Of a stretch of DNA of 64,000 nt, positions 1-8,658 are shown in pieces. Location: NCBI GenBank assembly GCA_050049805.1, contig JASFVN010000001.1, forward strand, positions 1 to 64,000, read 5' to 3'. The translations under genes and the position numbers were made by a program. The notes under the pieces were generated by a model. The model did no database searches and was not told where the DNA came from. It saw nothing but the letters and a program-made list of their open reading frames with translations. The stretch comes from JABDNZ01 sp050049805 (GTDB lineage Bacteria; Gemmatimonadota; Gemmatimonadetes; Longimicrobiales; Gaopeijiaceae). Each line of letters begins with the position of its first letter. Within the stretch, counting starts at the first letter, position 1.

Positions 1-114
1 CCTCATGCGACCCTGATGTTCCGGATGGCCCCAACCCGTGTCGTGGAGAGCGGCAGCCGGATGGAGGAGAAAGCCCGTGAGACGACCCTCGGATGGCGGA
101 CTGCGTTCTGTCAT
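1..114 (-). CDS. Histone deacetylase / acetoin-utilisation family protein, N-terminal fragment
   Basis: Only the first 38 codons lie inside the window; the gene continues past base 1. The visible residues include HPAAALHDTGWGHPEHQGR, which matches the N-terminal hallmark of the arginase-like deacetylase fold (histone deacetylase, AcuC and acetylpolyamine amidohydrolase), where a substrate-loop HDTGxGHPE motif comes early. Members are zinc hydrolases that remove acyl groups from lysines or polyamines. The zinc ligands would lie in the missing part, so activity cannot be judged. The ATG at 114 follows AAAGGAG at good spacing. It lies 49 bases after the carB stop on the same strand and may be cotranscribed. 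Family assignment is fairly safe; substrate is unknown. Confidence 0.75.
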   Translation of the reverse strand, partial: MTERSPPSEGRLTGFLLHPAAALHDTGWGHPEHQGRMR

Positions 115-163
115 GATGGTCTCTCCTTTTGAAACCACCTGACGAAGTGGAGAAGGTACGGCA

Positions 164-3100
164 TCAGATCCTCTCGATCCCCTGAACACTGGAGATTCGG
201 TCCTGAAGGGCCCGAACGCTCAGCGTACGGCTCCTCAGGGCAATCAATGCGTCACAGGCGGCGTTGGCCGCCGACATCGTGGTCAGATAAGGGATGTTGT
301 GGGTGATGGCAGCCCGACGCATGGCGTAGTCGTCATACTGGGATTTCTTGCCCAGAGGAGTGTTGATGAGAAGGCCCACCTCACCGGAAACGATTCCGTC
401 GACAATGTTCGGTCGTCCCTCCCCCACTTTGAAGACCCTCTTGCTGGGGATGCCCAGCCTGGACAGGTAGGCGTGAGTGCCCCGTGTCGCCAGAATGTCG
501 TACCCCAAGTCGTGGAGACGTCGAAGGATTGGCGTGACCGTGGGCTTGTCCCGGTCGTTCACGCTCACGACCAGGGTTCCACCGTGGAGCGGTACCGCGT
601 TTCCCGACGCCTTGGCAGCTTTGGCGAAAGCCATGGCGAACGAATCGTCGATGCCCATGACCTCACCCGTGGACCGCATCTCCGGGCCCAGGAGGGTATC
701 AACTTCGAACCGGTTGAACGGGAAAACAGCCTCCTTTACGGCGACGCCGGGAACGGCCGGCTCGGGAGGGACCCCCAGTTCGGCAATGGTCTCGCCGGCC
801 ATGACCCGCGCCGCCAGCCGGGCGAGGGGGACCCCGGTAGCTTTTCCAACGAAGGGAATCGTCCGGGATGCTCGGGGATTCACTTCCAAGACATAGACCG
901 TCCCATCCCTGATGGCGTACTGAACGTTCATCAGGCCGACCACCCCCAACTCCAGGGCGAATCTTCTGGTGGTCTCGCGTATGACGTCCAGCTCCTCGGC
1001 ACCCAGAAGGTAGGGAGGTAGAACGCATGCTGAGTCGCCAGAGTGGACGCCGGCATCCTCAATGTGTTGCATGACGCCCCCGATGACGACGTCCGACCCG
1101 TCGGAGAGGGCATCCACGTCGGCCTCGAAGGCATCCTCCAGAAAAGAATCGATGAGGACCGGATGGTCCGGCGAAGCCCTTACCGCCCGCTCGAAATAAC
1201 CACGGAGCGTGTCTTCGTCGTAGACGATCTCCATGGCCCTACCACCCAAGACGTAGCTGGGTCGAACGAGAACCGGGTATCCGATCCTCTCGGCTACCTG
1301 AAGGGCCTTCTTCTCACTGGTGGCCACACCGTTGTTCGGCACCCTGGCCCCGACCCGCCGGCATACCTCGGCGAACCGTTCCCTGTCTTCCGCCCGATCG
1401 ATTGCATCCACCGAAGTACCCAAGATCGGGGCGCCCAGGTTCTCCAGTTCCTCGGCCAGCTTGAGCGGGGTCTGTCCTCCCAACTGAACCACGACGCCCT
1501 TGGGCTGCTCCAGGTGGATGATCTCCAGGACGTCTTCCAGGGTAAGAGGCTCGAAATAGAGCTTGTCACTTACGTCGAAGTCGGTGGAGACCGTTTCCGG
1601 GTTGGAATTGATCATTATGGTCTCGTACCCGGCGTCGTTCAGCCCCAGAACCGCCTGGACGCAGCAGTAGTCGAACTCGATCCCCTGGCCGATTCGGTTG
1701 GGGCCGCTCCCCAGGATGACGATCTTCTCCCGATCAGAAGGTTTGGATTCCGTTTCCGACTCGTAGGAAGAGTAGAAGTAGGGCGTGGCGGCCGGGAACT
1801 CACCGGCGCAGGTGTCTACGACATTGTAGGTCGGTCGGATTCCCCATTCCCACCGGAGTTCCCGAATCTCCTTCTCGGTGCCTCCCCTGATCCGGGCCAG
1901 TTGGAGGTCGCTGAAGCCCTCTCTCTTCATGTGTCGCAGCGCCCCGGGAGTCATCTCCTCCAGACCATGGAACCAGCTCTCGGTCTCCACGATCTGGGCA
2001 AGCTGATCCAGGAACCACGGATCGATTTTTGTGGCCTCGAAGAGCTCATCTTGAGCGACGCCCGCTTCCAGGGCCCGCTTCAGCTGAAACGGTCGTTCCG
2101 CGCTGGGTCGCCTCAGGGCGGCAAGCAGGCTGTCGGGGTCGTCACCATCCAGAGCATCGTCCTGGAGGCGATCTCCCACCTCCCACCCGGAGCGATCGAT
2201 CTCCAACCCCCGGAATCCCTTTTGCCAGGCGGAACGAAAGGTGCGCCCGATGGCCATGGTTTCCCCGACTGCCTTCATCTGTACACCCAGAACCGGGTTG
2301 ACCTCGGGAAACTTCTCGAAGGCGAACCGAGGAATTTTCACCACGACATAATCCAGGACCGGTTCGAAGGAGGCCGGCGTTGTCTGGGTTATATCGTTGG
2401 GGAGTTCGTCCAGACGGTACCCCACGGCCAGCTTCGCTCCTACTCGTGCAATGGGAAATCCTGTGGCCTTGGAGGCCAAAGCAGAGGATCGGGAGACTCT
2501 GGGGTTCATCTCCACCACCAAGACCTCGCCGTTCTCCGGGCTCACCGCAAACTGGATGTTGCATCCCCCAGCCTCAACGCCGATCTCCCGGATAATGGCG
2601 ATGGAAGCGTCCCTCAAGTGCTGATATTCGACGTCTGTAAGGGTCTGGGCTGGAGCCACGGTGATGGAATCACCCGTATGGACCCCCATGGGATCGAAGT
2701 TCTCGATGGAGCAGACGATAATGACGTTGTCGGCACCGTCCCTCACCACCTCCAACTCGTACTCCTTCCATCCCAGAACGCTTCGGTCGATGAGGACCTC
2801 GGTTATGGGGGAAGCGTCCAGGCCCTTTCGTATCTGGGTCTCGAATTCCTCCAGATTGTAGGCAATGCCGCCACCCGTACCTCCGAGGGTGAAGGAAGGC
2901 CGGATAATTGCTGGATATCCGATGTCCTTGACGATCTTCTTCGCCTCGTCCATGGACCGGGCGAAGCCGCCATGGGGCACCGCCAAACCGATCCGGTGCA
3001 TCGCCTCGGTGAACTGCTCCCGGTCCTCGGCCATTCTGATCGAGTGGGCGTTTGCACCGATGAGTTCCACGCCGTGCTTCTGGAGAAACCCCCGCTCGTG

Positions 3101-3406
3101 GAGCTCCATGGCCAGATTCAGGGCGGTCTGCCCCCCCATGGTGGGGAGAAGGGCATCGGGTTTTTCAGCCAGAATGACCCGCTCCACCCAGGATGGGGTC
3201 AGAGGTTCGATGTAGGTCCTATCCGCCAGGTCCGGATCCGTCATGATCGTGGCTGGATTGGAGTTCACCAATACGACCCGGTAACCCTCCTCCTTCAGAG
3301 CCTTCACGGCCTGTGTCCCCGAGTAGTCGAATTCGCAGGCTTGGCCGATGATGATGGGTCCCGAACCGAGGATCAGGATCGACTCGATGTCTGTGCGTTT
3401 GGGCAC
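164..3406 (-). CDS. carB: Carbamoyl-phosphate synthase large subunit
   Basis: This subunit makes carbamoyl phosphate from bicarbonate, ammonia and two ATP for pyrimidine and arginine synthesis; the ammonia normally comes from the glutaminase subunit CarA. The 1080-residue protein is the usual length. It has two tandem ATP-grasp halves, each opening with a LGSGP motif (ILGSGPIIIGQACEFDYSG near residue 12 and ILGSGPNRIGQGIEFDYC near 565), with PSFTLGGTGGG and PSYVLGGRAMEI as the two ATP-binding glycine motifs. An MGS-like allosteric domain occupies roughly residues 940-1080. The start is GTG at 3406 behind GAGGA. No carA is adjacent: the upstream neighbour is divergent, and a deacetylase-like gene follows downstream. 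Confidence 0.98.
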   Translation of the reverse strand: MPKRTDIESILILGSGPIIIGQACEFDYSGTQAVKALKEEGYRVVLVNSNPATIMTDPDLADRTYIEPLTPSWVERVILAEKPDALLPTMGGQTALNLAMELHERGFLQKHGVELIGANAHSIRMAEDREQFTEAMHRIGLAVPHGGFARSMDEAKKIVKDIGYPAIIRPSFTLGGTGGGIAYNLEEFETQIRKGLDASPITEVLIDRSVLGWKEYELEVVRDGADNVIIVCSIENFDPMGVHTGDSITVAPAQTLTDVEYQHLRDASIAIIREIGVEAGGCNIQFAVSPENGEVLVVEMNPRVSRSSALASKATGFPIARVGAKLAVGYRLDELPNDITQTTPASFEPVLDYVVVKIPRFAFEKFPEVNPVLGVQMKAVGETMAIGRTFRSAWQKGFRGLEIDRSGWEVGDRLQDDALDGDDPDSLLAALRRPSAERPFQLKRALEAGVAQDELFEATKIDPWFLDQLAQIVETESWFHGLEEMTPGALRHMKREGFSDLQLARIRGGTEKEIRELRWEWGIRPTYNVVDTCAGEFPAATPYFYSSYESETESKPSDREKIVILGSGPNRIGQGIEFDYCCVQAVLGLNDAGYETIMINSNPETVSTDFDVSDKLYFEPLTLEDVLEIIHLEQPKGVVVQLGGQTPLKLAEELENLGAPILGTSVDAIDRAEDRERFAEVCRRVGARVPNNGVATSEKKALQVAERIGYPVLVRPSYVLGGRAMEIVYDEDTLRGYFERAVRASPDHPVLIDSFLEDAFEADVDALSDGSDVVIGGVMQHIEDAGVHSGDSACVLPPYLLGAEELDVIRETTRRFALELGVVGLMNVQYAIRDGTVYVLEVNPRASRTIPFVGKATGVPLARLAARVMAGETIAELGVPPEPAVPGVAVKEAVFPFNRFEVDTLLGPEMRSTGEVMGIDDSFAMAFAKAAKASGNAVPLHGGTLVVSVNDRDKPTVTPILRRLHDLGYDILATRGTHAYLSRLGIPSKRVFKVGEGRPNIVDGIVSGEVGLLINTPLGKKSQYDDYAMRRAAITHNIPYLTTMSAANAACDALIALRSRTLSVRALQDRISSVQGIERI

Positions 3407-3613
3407 GTGAAGTCCTCGGGCGAAGATGTGGCTCAGGTTTTTCTTGGACCGGCGAAAGGTGTCGGAAACGGGGAAGGGTTGGCAAGGAGGCGAGAGATTT
3501 CCGCGAGGGTCCTCTCCCCCCTCCCGTGAATGAGTCCGACCCGCCTTGCGGCCAGGGCTTCCTGATTGGAGACTTCTCAGTGGGGCGTAAGAAGTAGAAC
3601 TCAGGAGGAAGAC

Positions 3614-4495
3614 GTGTTGATCTCGAGGAAGTCAGCTCTATTGGTGGCCACAATCCCTCTCATGTTCCAGTCAGGGTGCGTCCAGAAGAGTACCCACAAC
3701 CGGACCCTGGAGGAGCTTTCCACGACTCGAGCCGACCTGGAGGAAATGGCTGCGGAGTATCAGCGGGAGCTGGCCCGTCGGGACGATCGGGAAGCCCGTC
3801 TCCAAACCCGGATCGATGGCCTGCAAACGGAAACCGATAGGCTTATCGAGGAGTTGGGCACATCCACGAGGGAGACGCTCCGGGTCCAGGAGCAGCTCTC
3901 CGAATGCCAGCTGGAGATCGAGAGGGCCAGGGATCTGGTGAACGTACAGGGGGCCGAAGCCCAGCGCCTCCGGGGCCGCCTTGATCAACTGGCCGCCATA
4001 GAAGAGGAAGTTCGTGAACGGAACCGGATCTACGAGGAGGTCCTGGGAAGATTCCGGTCCCTCATCGACGCGGGCCGCCTGAGCGTTTCCATCGTCCGGG
4101 GGCGTATGGTCATCAACCTCCCCCAGGACATTCTCTTCGCCCCCGGAAGCGCCAGTCTGGGCAGGGACGGGAGAGAGACACTGTCTCAGATTGCCTCGGT
4201 TCTCAGCGAATTCAGCGACCGGACCTTCCAGGTGGAGGGGCACACCGACGATGATCCCATCTCCACGGCCCAGTTTCCCAGCAACTGGGAGCTCTCCGCT
4301 GCCAGGGCCCTCTCGGTGGTCAAGCTTCTAGTGGACCGGGGCGTGTCCCCGGAGTTGGTGTCCGGCGCGGGCTATGGTGAGTTCCAGCCGGTAGCCACCA
4401 ACGAAACAGAAGAAGGCCAGCGGCTGAATCGCCGCATCGAGATCGTGATGCTGCCTAATCTGGACGTGATCGCTGATACCAGCGTAGAGAGGTGA
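3614..4495 (+). CDS. OmpA-family lipoprotein with coiled-coil stalk
   Basis: This is a peptidoglycan-associated envelope protein of 293 residues. A signal peptide ends in a lipobox (FQSGC), so it should be lipid-anchored. Residues about 30-150 are rich in E, R, Q and L and look coiled-coil. Residues about 170-285 form an OmpA/MotB C-terminal domain: DILFAPGSASL, then VEGHTDDDPI, NWELSAARA and NRRIEIVM, which carry the peptidoglycan-binding Asp and Arg positions. I chose GTG at 3614 because AGGAGGA lies 5 bases upstream and the signal peptide then begins cleanly. The gene is divergent from carB across a 207-base gap. The dyad element at 4608-4778 follows it. It resembles Pal/OmpA stalk proteins; its partner is unknown. 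Confidence 0.88.
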   Translation: MLISRKSALLVATIPLMFQSGCVQKSTHNRTLEELSTTRADLEEMAAEYQRELARRDDREARLQTRIDGLQTETDRLIEELGTSTRETLRVQEQLSECQLEIERARDLVNVQGAEAQRLRGRLDQLAAIEEEVRERNRIYEEVLGRFRSLIDAGRLSVSIVRGRMVINLPQDILFAPGSASLGRDGRETLSQIASVLSEFSDRTFQVEGHTDDDPISTAQFPSNWELSAARALSVVKLLVDRGVSPELVSGAGYGEFQPVATNETEEGQRLNRRIEIVMLPNLDVIADTSVER

Positions 4496-4607
4496 GGTGC
4501 AGTAGGGACGAAGGGCCACGTCCTCCCTGGCGAGCTGGCCATCCGCCTCGCTTCTGGAAGCCCGCTCCGGGAGGCATGGCCCTCCACCCTTGTCTTTCTC
4601 GATCGGT

Positions 4608-4778
4608 CTTAGTACCCCAATCCGGAAATACGGTGATGTATCGAGGGCGCCGAAGCGCGCCGCTGGCAAGGCGCGCGATTGAGTCGTACCCGCTGTGGTA
4701 CGGCGAATGAGCGCAACGCGGCCAGCGGGGATGCAGCGGCGCTCACATACCATCGTATTTCCGGATTGGGGTACTTAG
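4608..4778. repeat. Dyad-symmetric intergenic element with 21-bp perfect terminal inverted repeats
   Basis: The arms 4612-4632 and 4754-4774 are exact reverse complements over 21 bases, beginning GTACCCCAATCC. The trinucleotide TTA directly abuts each end (4609-4611 and 4775-4777), as a 3-bp target duplication would. The interior is also self-complementary: CCGCTGGC (about 4661) pairs with GCCAGCGG (about 4721), and GTACC-N6-GGTAC forms a central hairpin near 4692-4707. The whole unit can therefore fold into one long branched hairpin. It contains no open reading frame. It sits between two convergent genes. It may be a non-autonomous mobile element or a bidirectional terminator; no second copy is seen in this window. 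Confidence 0.75.
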
Positions 4779-4785
4779 GCAGAGC

Positions 4786-5202
4786 CTACATCCAGCCGAC
4801 CTGCTGAAGGCTGTGGGCGTCATTCCAGATCTTTGTCATGTGACGAATCCGGTCACCGTCGAACTCCATGACGTAGACGTATTCGGCCGCCACGCTCTTC
4901 CCGGTGGGTGGCACCGGTCCTCCCTCACCCGTGTGGGTTCCGTGGAAGACGCCGAACGCCGAAACGTTTTTCCTCTCCTCGTCGACGGCGAAGGAACGGA
5001 TTTCGTATCGCCCGTCCGGCATGGGGGTGAACATCCCCTTCATCCACTCGGTGTAGCCCTCCAGCGTTTTCACCTCTGCCAGGGCTCCCGCTTGGGCCGA
5101 GAAGGTCGCGTCCGGATGACAGAACTCACTGCAGGCCTCCCAACCCTTCCCCGTCTCACAGGCATCGAAGAACTTCTCCGCCCGCTCCTTCATTCCGCTC
5201 AT
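4786..5202 (-). CDS. NTF2-like / SnoaL-fold protein
   Basis: This 138-residue cytoplasmic protein has the alpha+beta cone pattern of the SnoaL/NTF2-like superfamily: an N-terminal helix (MKERAEKFFDACETGKGWEA), the typical FCHPDATFSAQ strand, a YTEWMKGMF helix, and a C-terminal GDRIRHMTKIWND strand that lines the pocket. Relatives are polyketide cyclases, ketosteroid isomerases and many uncharacterised proteins, so no substrate can be named. The ATG at 5202 is preferred over one 69 bases upstream because AAGGAG lies 6 bases before it. It converges on the OmpA-like gene with the dyad element between them. Confidence 0.75.
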   Translation of the reverse strand: MSGMKERAEKFFDACETGKGWEACSEFCHPDATFSAQAGALAEVKTLEGYTEWMKGMFTPMPDGRYEIRSFAVDEERKNVSAFGVFHGTHTGEGGPVPPTGKSVAAEYVYVMEFDGDRIRHMTKIWNDAHSLQQVGWM

Positions 5203-5454
5203 TCCTGACTCCTTCCAGTTTTCAAATAGCGGACGAAAACCCTGGGCGTGTCCCGCCCACAGCTCAACCATCCGCTTCGGTGTATGGAGATGATCCTTGG
5301 TGAGTTCAAGCTAAGGGAAAAGGGGCAGGCCTGCTAGCTCGTCTCGGTCCCAGGATCCAGCGAGGACCGCCCGAACAGCTTCGCCGGTACCGCCGAGAGC
5401 AGGTCTTCTTCGGAGAGGAGACAGTGGGGCCCCCTCACCCGCCTGCCCGAGATC

Positions 5455-5568
5455 TCAGTCCTGGCTCTTCTCCGACTCGCTCCTGATGGCCTTCCTCAGG
5501 GCGATGGAGAACCCGCCCCAGATAAAGGCCAGGATCCCGATCATGGTAATCCAGGTCGAAGTAGTCAT
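5455..5568 (-). CDS. 37-residue single-pass membrane peptide, MetS/NSS small-subunit-like
   Basis: A short gene starts at ATG 5568 behind GAGGTG with 6-base spacing, 5 bases after the stop of the BNR gene, so it is almost certainly cotranscribed. The peptide begins MTTSTWITMIGILAF, continues IWGGFSIALRKA, and ends in a charged tail rich in S, E and K. One hydrophobic helix, an IWGG turn and a basic/polar C-terminus match the small accessory subunits of NSS amino-acid symporters (MetS of the MetPS methionine/alanine importer). That assignment rests on pattern recognition of a very short protein. An NSS symporter lies in this window at 37454-38920, 32 kb away, with no small subunit beside it. 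Confidence 0.65.
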   Translation of the reverse strand: MTTSTWITMIGILAFIWGGFSIALRKAIRSESEKSQD

Positions 5569-5573
5569 CTTCG

Positions 5574-8405
5574 TCACCTCACACTGGGAAGTACGCCTTC
5601 AAGGCCTGGATCGTCCCTCACCGCCAAGGTCCCTTCCACGGTGCGGCCGTTTGCTGTAATCCTCACGAGGTAGGTACCTGCCTCAGCCTCACTCCCGCGG
5701 GCCCCGAAGCGCCCCATTGCACCTGGCGGAACCTGACCACCCATCCGGGCCCGCATCTCCTCCATCTGCGCCTCGGCCTCCTCCCTCTGAGCCGCCGTGG
5801 GGCGGAAACGGAGATCCCAGAACCAACGGTTGACCCCCTCATGGGCCTGGATCTCCTCCGATACCACCATCTCGCCATCCAATGATGAAACCTCCACCGT
5901 AACCGCACCGTCGTGGTCCGATCCCAGCCAAAAGTGGACGGCCGCAGAGTTCTGGAGCTCACTGGGGGAATTCCCCGGCTCCCGCTGGTCAATGGTCAGG
6001 GGATTCCTGCCCATGAAAAGCTTGTGGCCACGGGTTGCTCCCCGGCTGATACCCTGCCACCTGGTGGCGGTCTTCTGCCGAAAGAGGTGGAGATCGCTCG
6101 CCAACACTTCTGGTGTCAGCTGCTGAAGGGCCGTGATGTCGTCGAGAATCCAAACGCTCCTGCCGTGGGTTCCGGCAATGAGGTCACCGTCCCTGGGGTG
6201 GATGATCAAATCATGAACAGCCACGGTGGGTAGCTCCAGGCCTATGGGCTGCCATTCCTCCCCTCCGTTCACCGAGAAGTAGGCTCCGAATTCGCCCCCG
6301 GAAAAGAGGAGATTCGGGTTCTTCAAGTCTTCCCTGACAACATAGATGGGGTGCCCGTCCGGAATCCCGTTGGTGATTCTATTCCAGCTCTGGCCGTAAT
6401 CATCCGTCCTGAAGATCCACGGACGGAATTCGTCGGAGCGGTGCCCGTCGATGGAAACGTAAGCGGTGCCTTCCTCGAAGTGGGAAGGTTCCACGCGGCT
6501 GATCCACAGCCCCTCCACACGATCCGGGAGGTTTCTACCTACATCTTCCCAGGTCCGGCCGTCGTCACGGGTCACGTGAACTCGGCCGTCGTCCGTCCCT
6601 GCCCAAATCAGCCCAGGCCGCAACGGTGATTCCGCCAATGTGATGATGGTGGCGTGGGTTTCGGCACCCGTCACGTCTCTTGTCAGACCGCCGCTCTCCT
6701 CGTCTGCCAACTCCGGATCGGCGGTGGAGAGGTCGGGGCTGATGATCTCCCACGTATCGCCCCGGTCATAGCTTCGGAAGAAGTAGTTCCCCCCGAAGAG
6801 GACCGTGTTGCTGTTGTGCGGAGAGAGGCGGAGGGGGGACGACCAGTTGAACCGGAACAGGTCCCGGGAGAGTCGGTCGCCACCCTCATAGTCCGGGAAA
6901 AGCTCCTGGAAGTTCACGATGGTCTCCGGAGTGGGAGTGATGTTCTTGCCCTGCTGCCGGAAAACCGCGTCGTAACGACGGATGTTTCCTCCCTGAGACT
7001 CGGTGTAGACGGTGCGCCAGTCGTTGGGATCCGCCGTAGTGTGGAAACCGTCGCCGGAATGGAACTTGAACCAGTGGTCGTTCAGGATCCCGTTGTAGTC
7101 CCTGCTGTTGGACGGACCACCCCAGTTTCCATTATCCTGCAAACCTCCGTAAACCCAATACGGGTCCCGGTTGTCGGCTGTGACGGCATAGAACTGGCCG
7201 ATATCCATGTTGTCGAACATGACAAAGTGGTGGCCCTGGTCGAAGGTCACGTAGGACCCTTTGTCGTTTCCCACGTAGAACATGTTCGGGTTGTTCGGGT
7301 CCACCCAGAAAGCGTGGAAGTCACCGCTGATCCCCTGCATGGAGCGATCGAAGGAACGACCGCCGTCCTCCGAGATCTGGGCCGATCCAGCAAGGACATA
7401 GACCCGCTGGTCGTTTTGCGGATCCATGTAGATATGGGAGTAATAGAAAGGGCGGTTGTTGTAGCGGTTCAGATACTCCCAGGAGGCCCCGCCATCCTCG
7501 GATCGGTAGATTCCCGTCCCGAGTCGGCTCATGTCCTCGTACGCTTCATCCCCCCGCTCCGGCTGGAATCCGTGCTCGACGATGGCCGTTAGGATATCCG
7601 GATTCGAATGGAAGATGGCCAAGCCGATCTTTCCCGTCTCCCCGTCCGGCAACCCGTTCGTGAGCTTCGTCCAGCTCTCCCCACCATCGGTGGACTTGAA
7701 GATGCCTCCATGGGGCCCCCCTGAGAGGAACTTGTGGGGGAATCGGAGTCTTTCCCAGAAAGCGGCATAGAGGACGTCCGGGTCCCTGGGGTCCATCTTC
7801 AGATCGGAGGCCCCGGTCTTCCCATCGTCGGGAAGCCCCGAAGTGAGGTGCCTCCAGCTCTGCCCCCCGTCCTCAGTCTTGAAGATCCCCTTCTCACCGG
7901 TGTGCCCCCAGAGGTGACCCTGGGAGGCCACGTACGCAACGTCCGGGTCTGACGGGTGGGTCAGGACTTCGCTGACATGGTGAGTGTCCTTCAATCCCAC
8001 GTTCACGAACGTCTTCCCACCATCGGTAGACTTGTAGACACCGTCACCCCACCCAATTGAGTTCCGTGTACACGACTCCCCGGTACCGATCCAGATGATG
8101 TCGGGGTTGGGCTGGAAGATGGCGATGTCCCCGATGTTTCCACTTCCGTAGTCCTCGAAGATGGGCTCCCAGGTCGTGCCTGCATTGTTGGAAAGGAAGG
8201 CTCCCCCGGAGGCGGATCCCACGATGACCCGGGCGGGATTTGCTTCCACGGCCTCGATGTCCGTTACCCGCCCCGCCATGTTCGCCGGGCCGATATTCCG
8301 CCATTCCAGATCCTGGGAGAAGTTCGTCGTCTGGCCCCAGAGCCCGTTGGCTCCGAAGAGGAGCAGGGCGGCGACCTTGAATACTGCGCGAGCGATCCGT
8401 GGCAT
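5574..8405 (-). CDS. Exported BNR/Asp-box (sortilin/VPS10-like) beta-propeller protein
   Basis: This 943-residue protein starts with a signal peptide (residues 1-25, ending GLWGQ). It carries about ten Asp-box repeats of the S/T-x-D-x-G-x-x-W type, for example STDGGKTFVN, TEDGGQSWRH, STDGGESWTK, SEDGGASWEY and TDDYGQSWNR, spread over residues about 60-700. This predicts multi-bladed propellers of the sortilin/VPS10 or BNR sialidase-like type. Residues about 790-943 look like a beta-sandwich with an M/E/R-rich insert. Proteins of this kind are abundant in Gemmatimonadota and Acidobacteriota and are often called glycosyl hydrolases, but I see no defined catalytic triad. The ATG at 8405 has GGAGG 6 bases upstream. 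The MetS-like peptide follows in the same transcript. Confidence 0.88.
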   Translation of the reverse strand: MPRIARAVFKVAALLLFGANGLWGQTTNFSQDLEWRNIGPANMAGRVTDIEAVEANPARVIVGSASGGAFLSNNAGTTWEPIFEDYGSGNIGDIAIFQPNPDIIWIGTGESCTRNSIGWGDGVYKSTDGGKTFVNVGLKDTHHVSEVLTHPSDPDVAYVASQGHLWGHTGEKGIFKTEDGGQSWRHLTSGLPDDGKTGASDLKMDPRDPDVLYAAFWERLRFPHKFLSGGPHGGIFKSTDGGESWTKLTNGLPDGETGKIGLAIFHSNPDILTAIVEHGFQPERGDEAYEDMSRLGTGIYRSEDGGASWEYLNRYNNRPFYYSHIYMDPQNDQRVYVLAGSAQISEDGGRSFDRSMQGISGDFHAFWVDPNNPNMFYVGNDKGSYVTFDQGHHFVMFDNMDIGQFYAVTADNRDPYWVYGGLQDNGNWGGPSNSRDYNGILNDHWFKFHSGDGFHTTADPNDWRTVYTESQGGNIRRYDAVFRQQGKNITPTPETIVNFQELFPDYEGGDRLSRDLFRFNWSSPLRLSPHNSNTVLFGGNYFFRSYDRGDTWEIISPDLSTADPELADEESGGLTRDVTGAETHATIITLAESPLRPGLIWAGTDDGRVHVTRDDGRTWEDVGRNLPDRVEGLWISRVEPSHFEEGTAYVSIDGHRSDEFRPWIFRTDDYGQSWNRITNGIPDGHPIYVVREDLKNPNLLFSGGEFGAYFSVNGGEEWQPIGLELPTVAVHDLIIHPRDGDLIAGTHGRSVWILDDITALQQLTPEVLASDLHLFRQKTATRWQGISRGATRGHKLFMGRNPLTIDQREPGNSPSELQNSAAVHFWLGSDHDGAVTVEVSSLDGEMVVSEEIQAHEGVNRWFWDLRFRPTAAQREEAEAQMEEMRARMGGQVPPGAMGRFGARGSEAEAGTYLVRITANGRTVEGTLAVRDDPGLEGVLPSVR

Positions 8406-8658
8406 ACCGGGCCTCCAGCGTAGGGGATGGATGGACAGCCGACTCCAGGCTGCAACCAGTCATCAAGATCTGGCAGCATGGCCGGGGGTCCCCGTCAACG
8501 CAAGGGGCCACGGGCTGTCTCACCGATGTCAGGAAACCTCCCGTCTTCCGCCTCGTCCATCCTATGGCGAGATTCGGGGTCCACGGATCCCCGGCTCGAA
8601 CCGAAGTCCCAACGAGTCGCCCGACGAAACCGAAAAGACGGAAAAAGAAGGAATGGCC

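Noticed and set aside
1043..3529. Long plus-strand open frame of 828 codons opposite carB
   Set aside because: It lies antisense to an unmistakable carB and has no recognisable domain; long shadow frames are expected opposite GC-rich genes.
8161..8658. N-terminal extension of the Moco-sulfurase-like protein
   Set aside because: It is opposite the BNR gene and low in family similarity; the start with AAGAAGGA gives the expected N-terminus.
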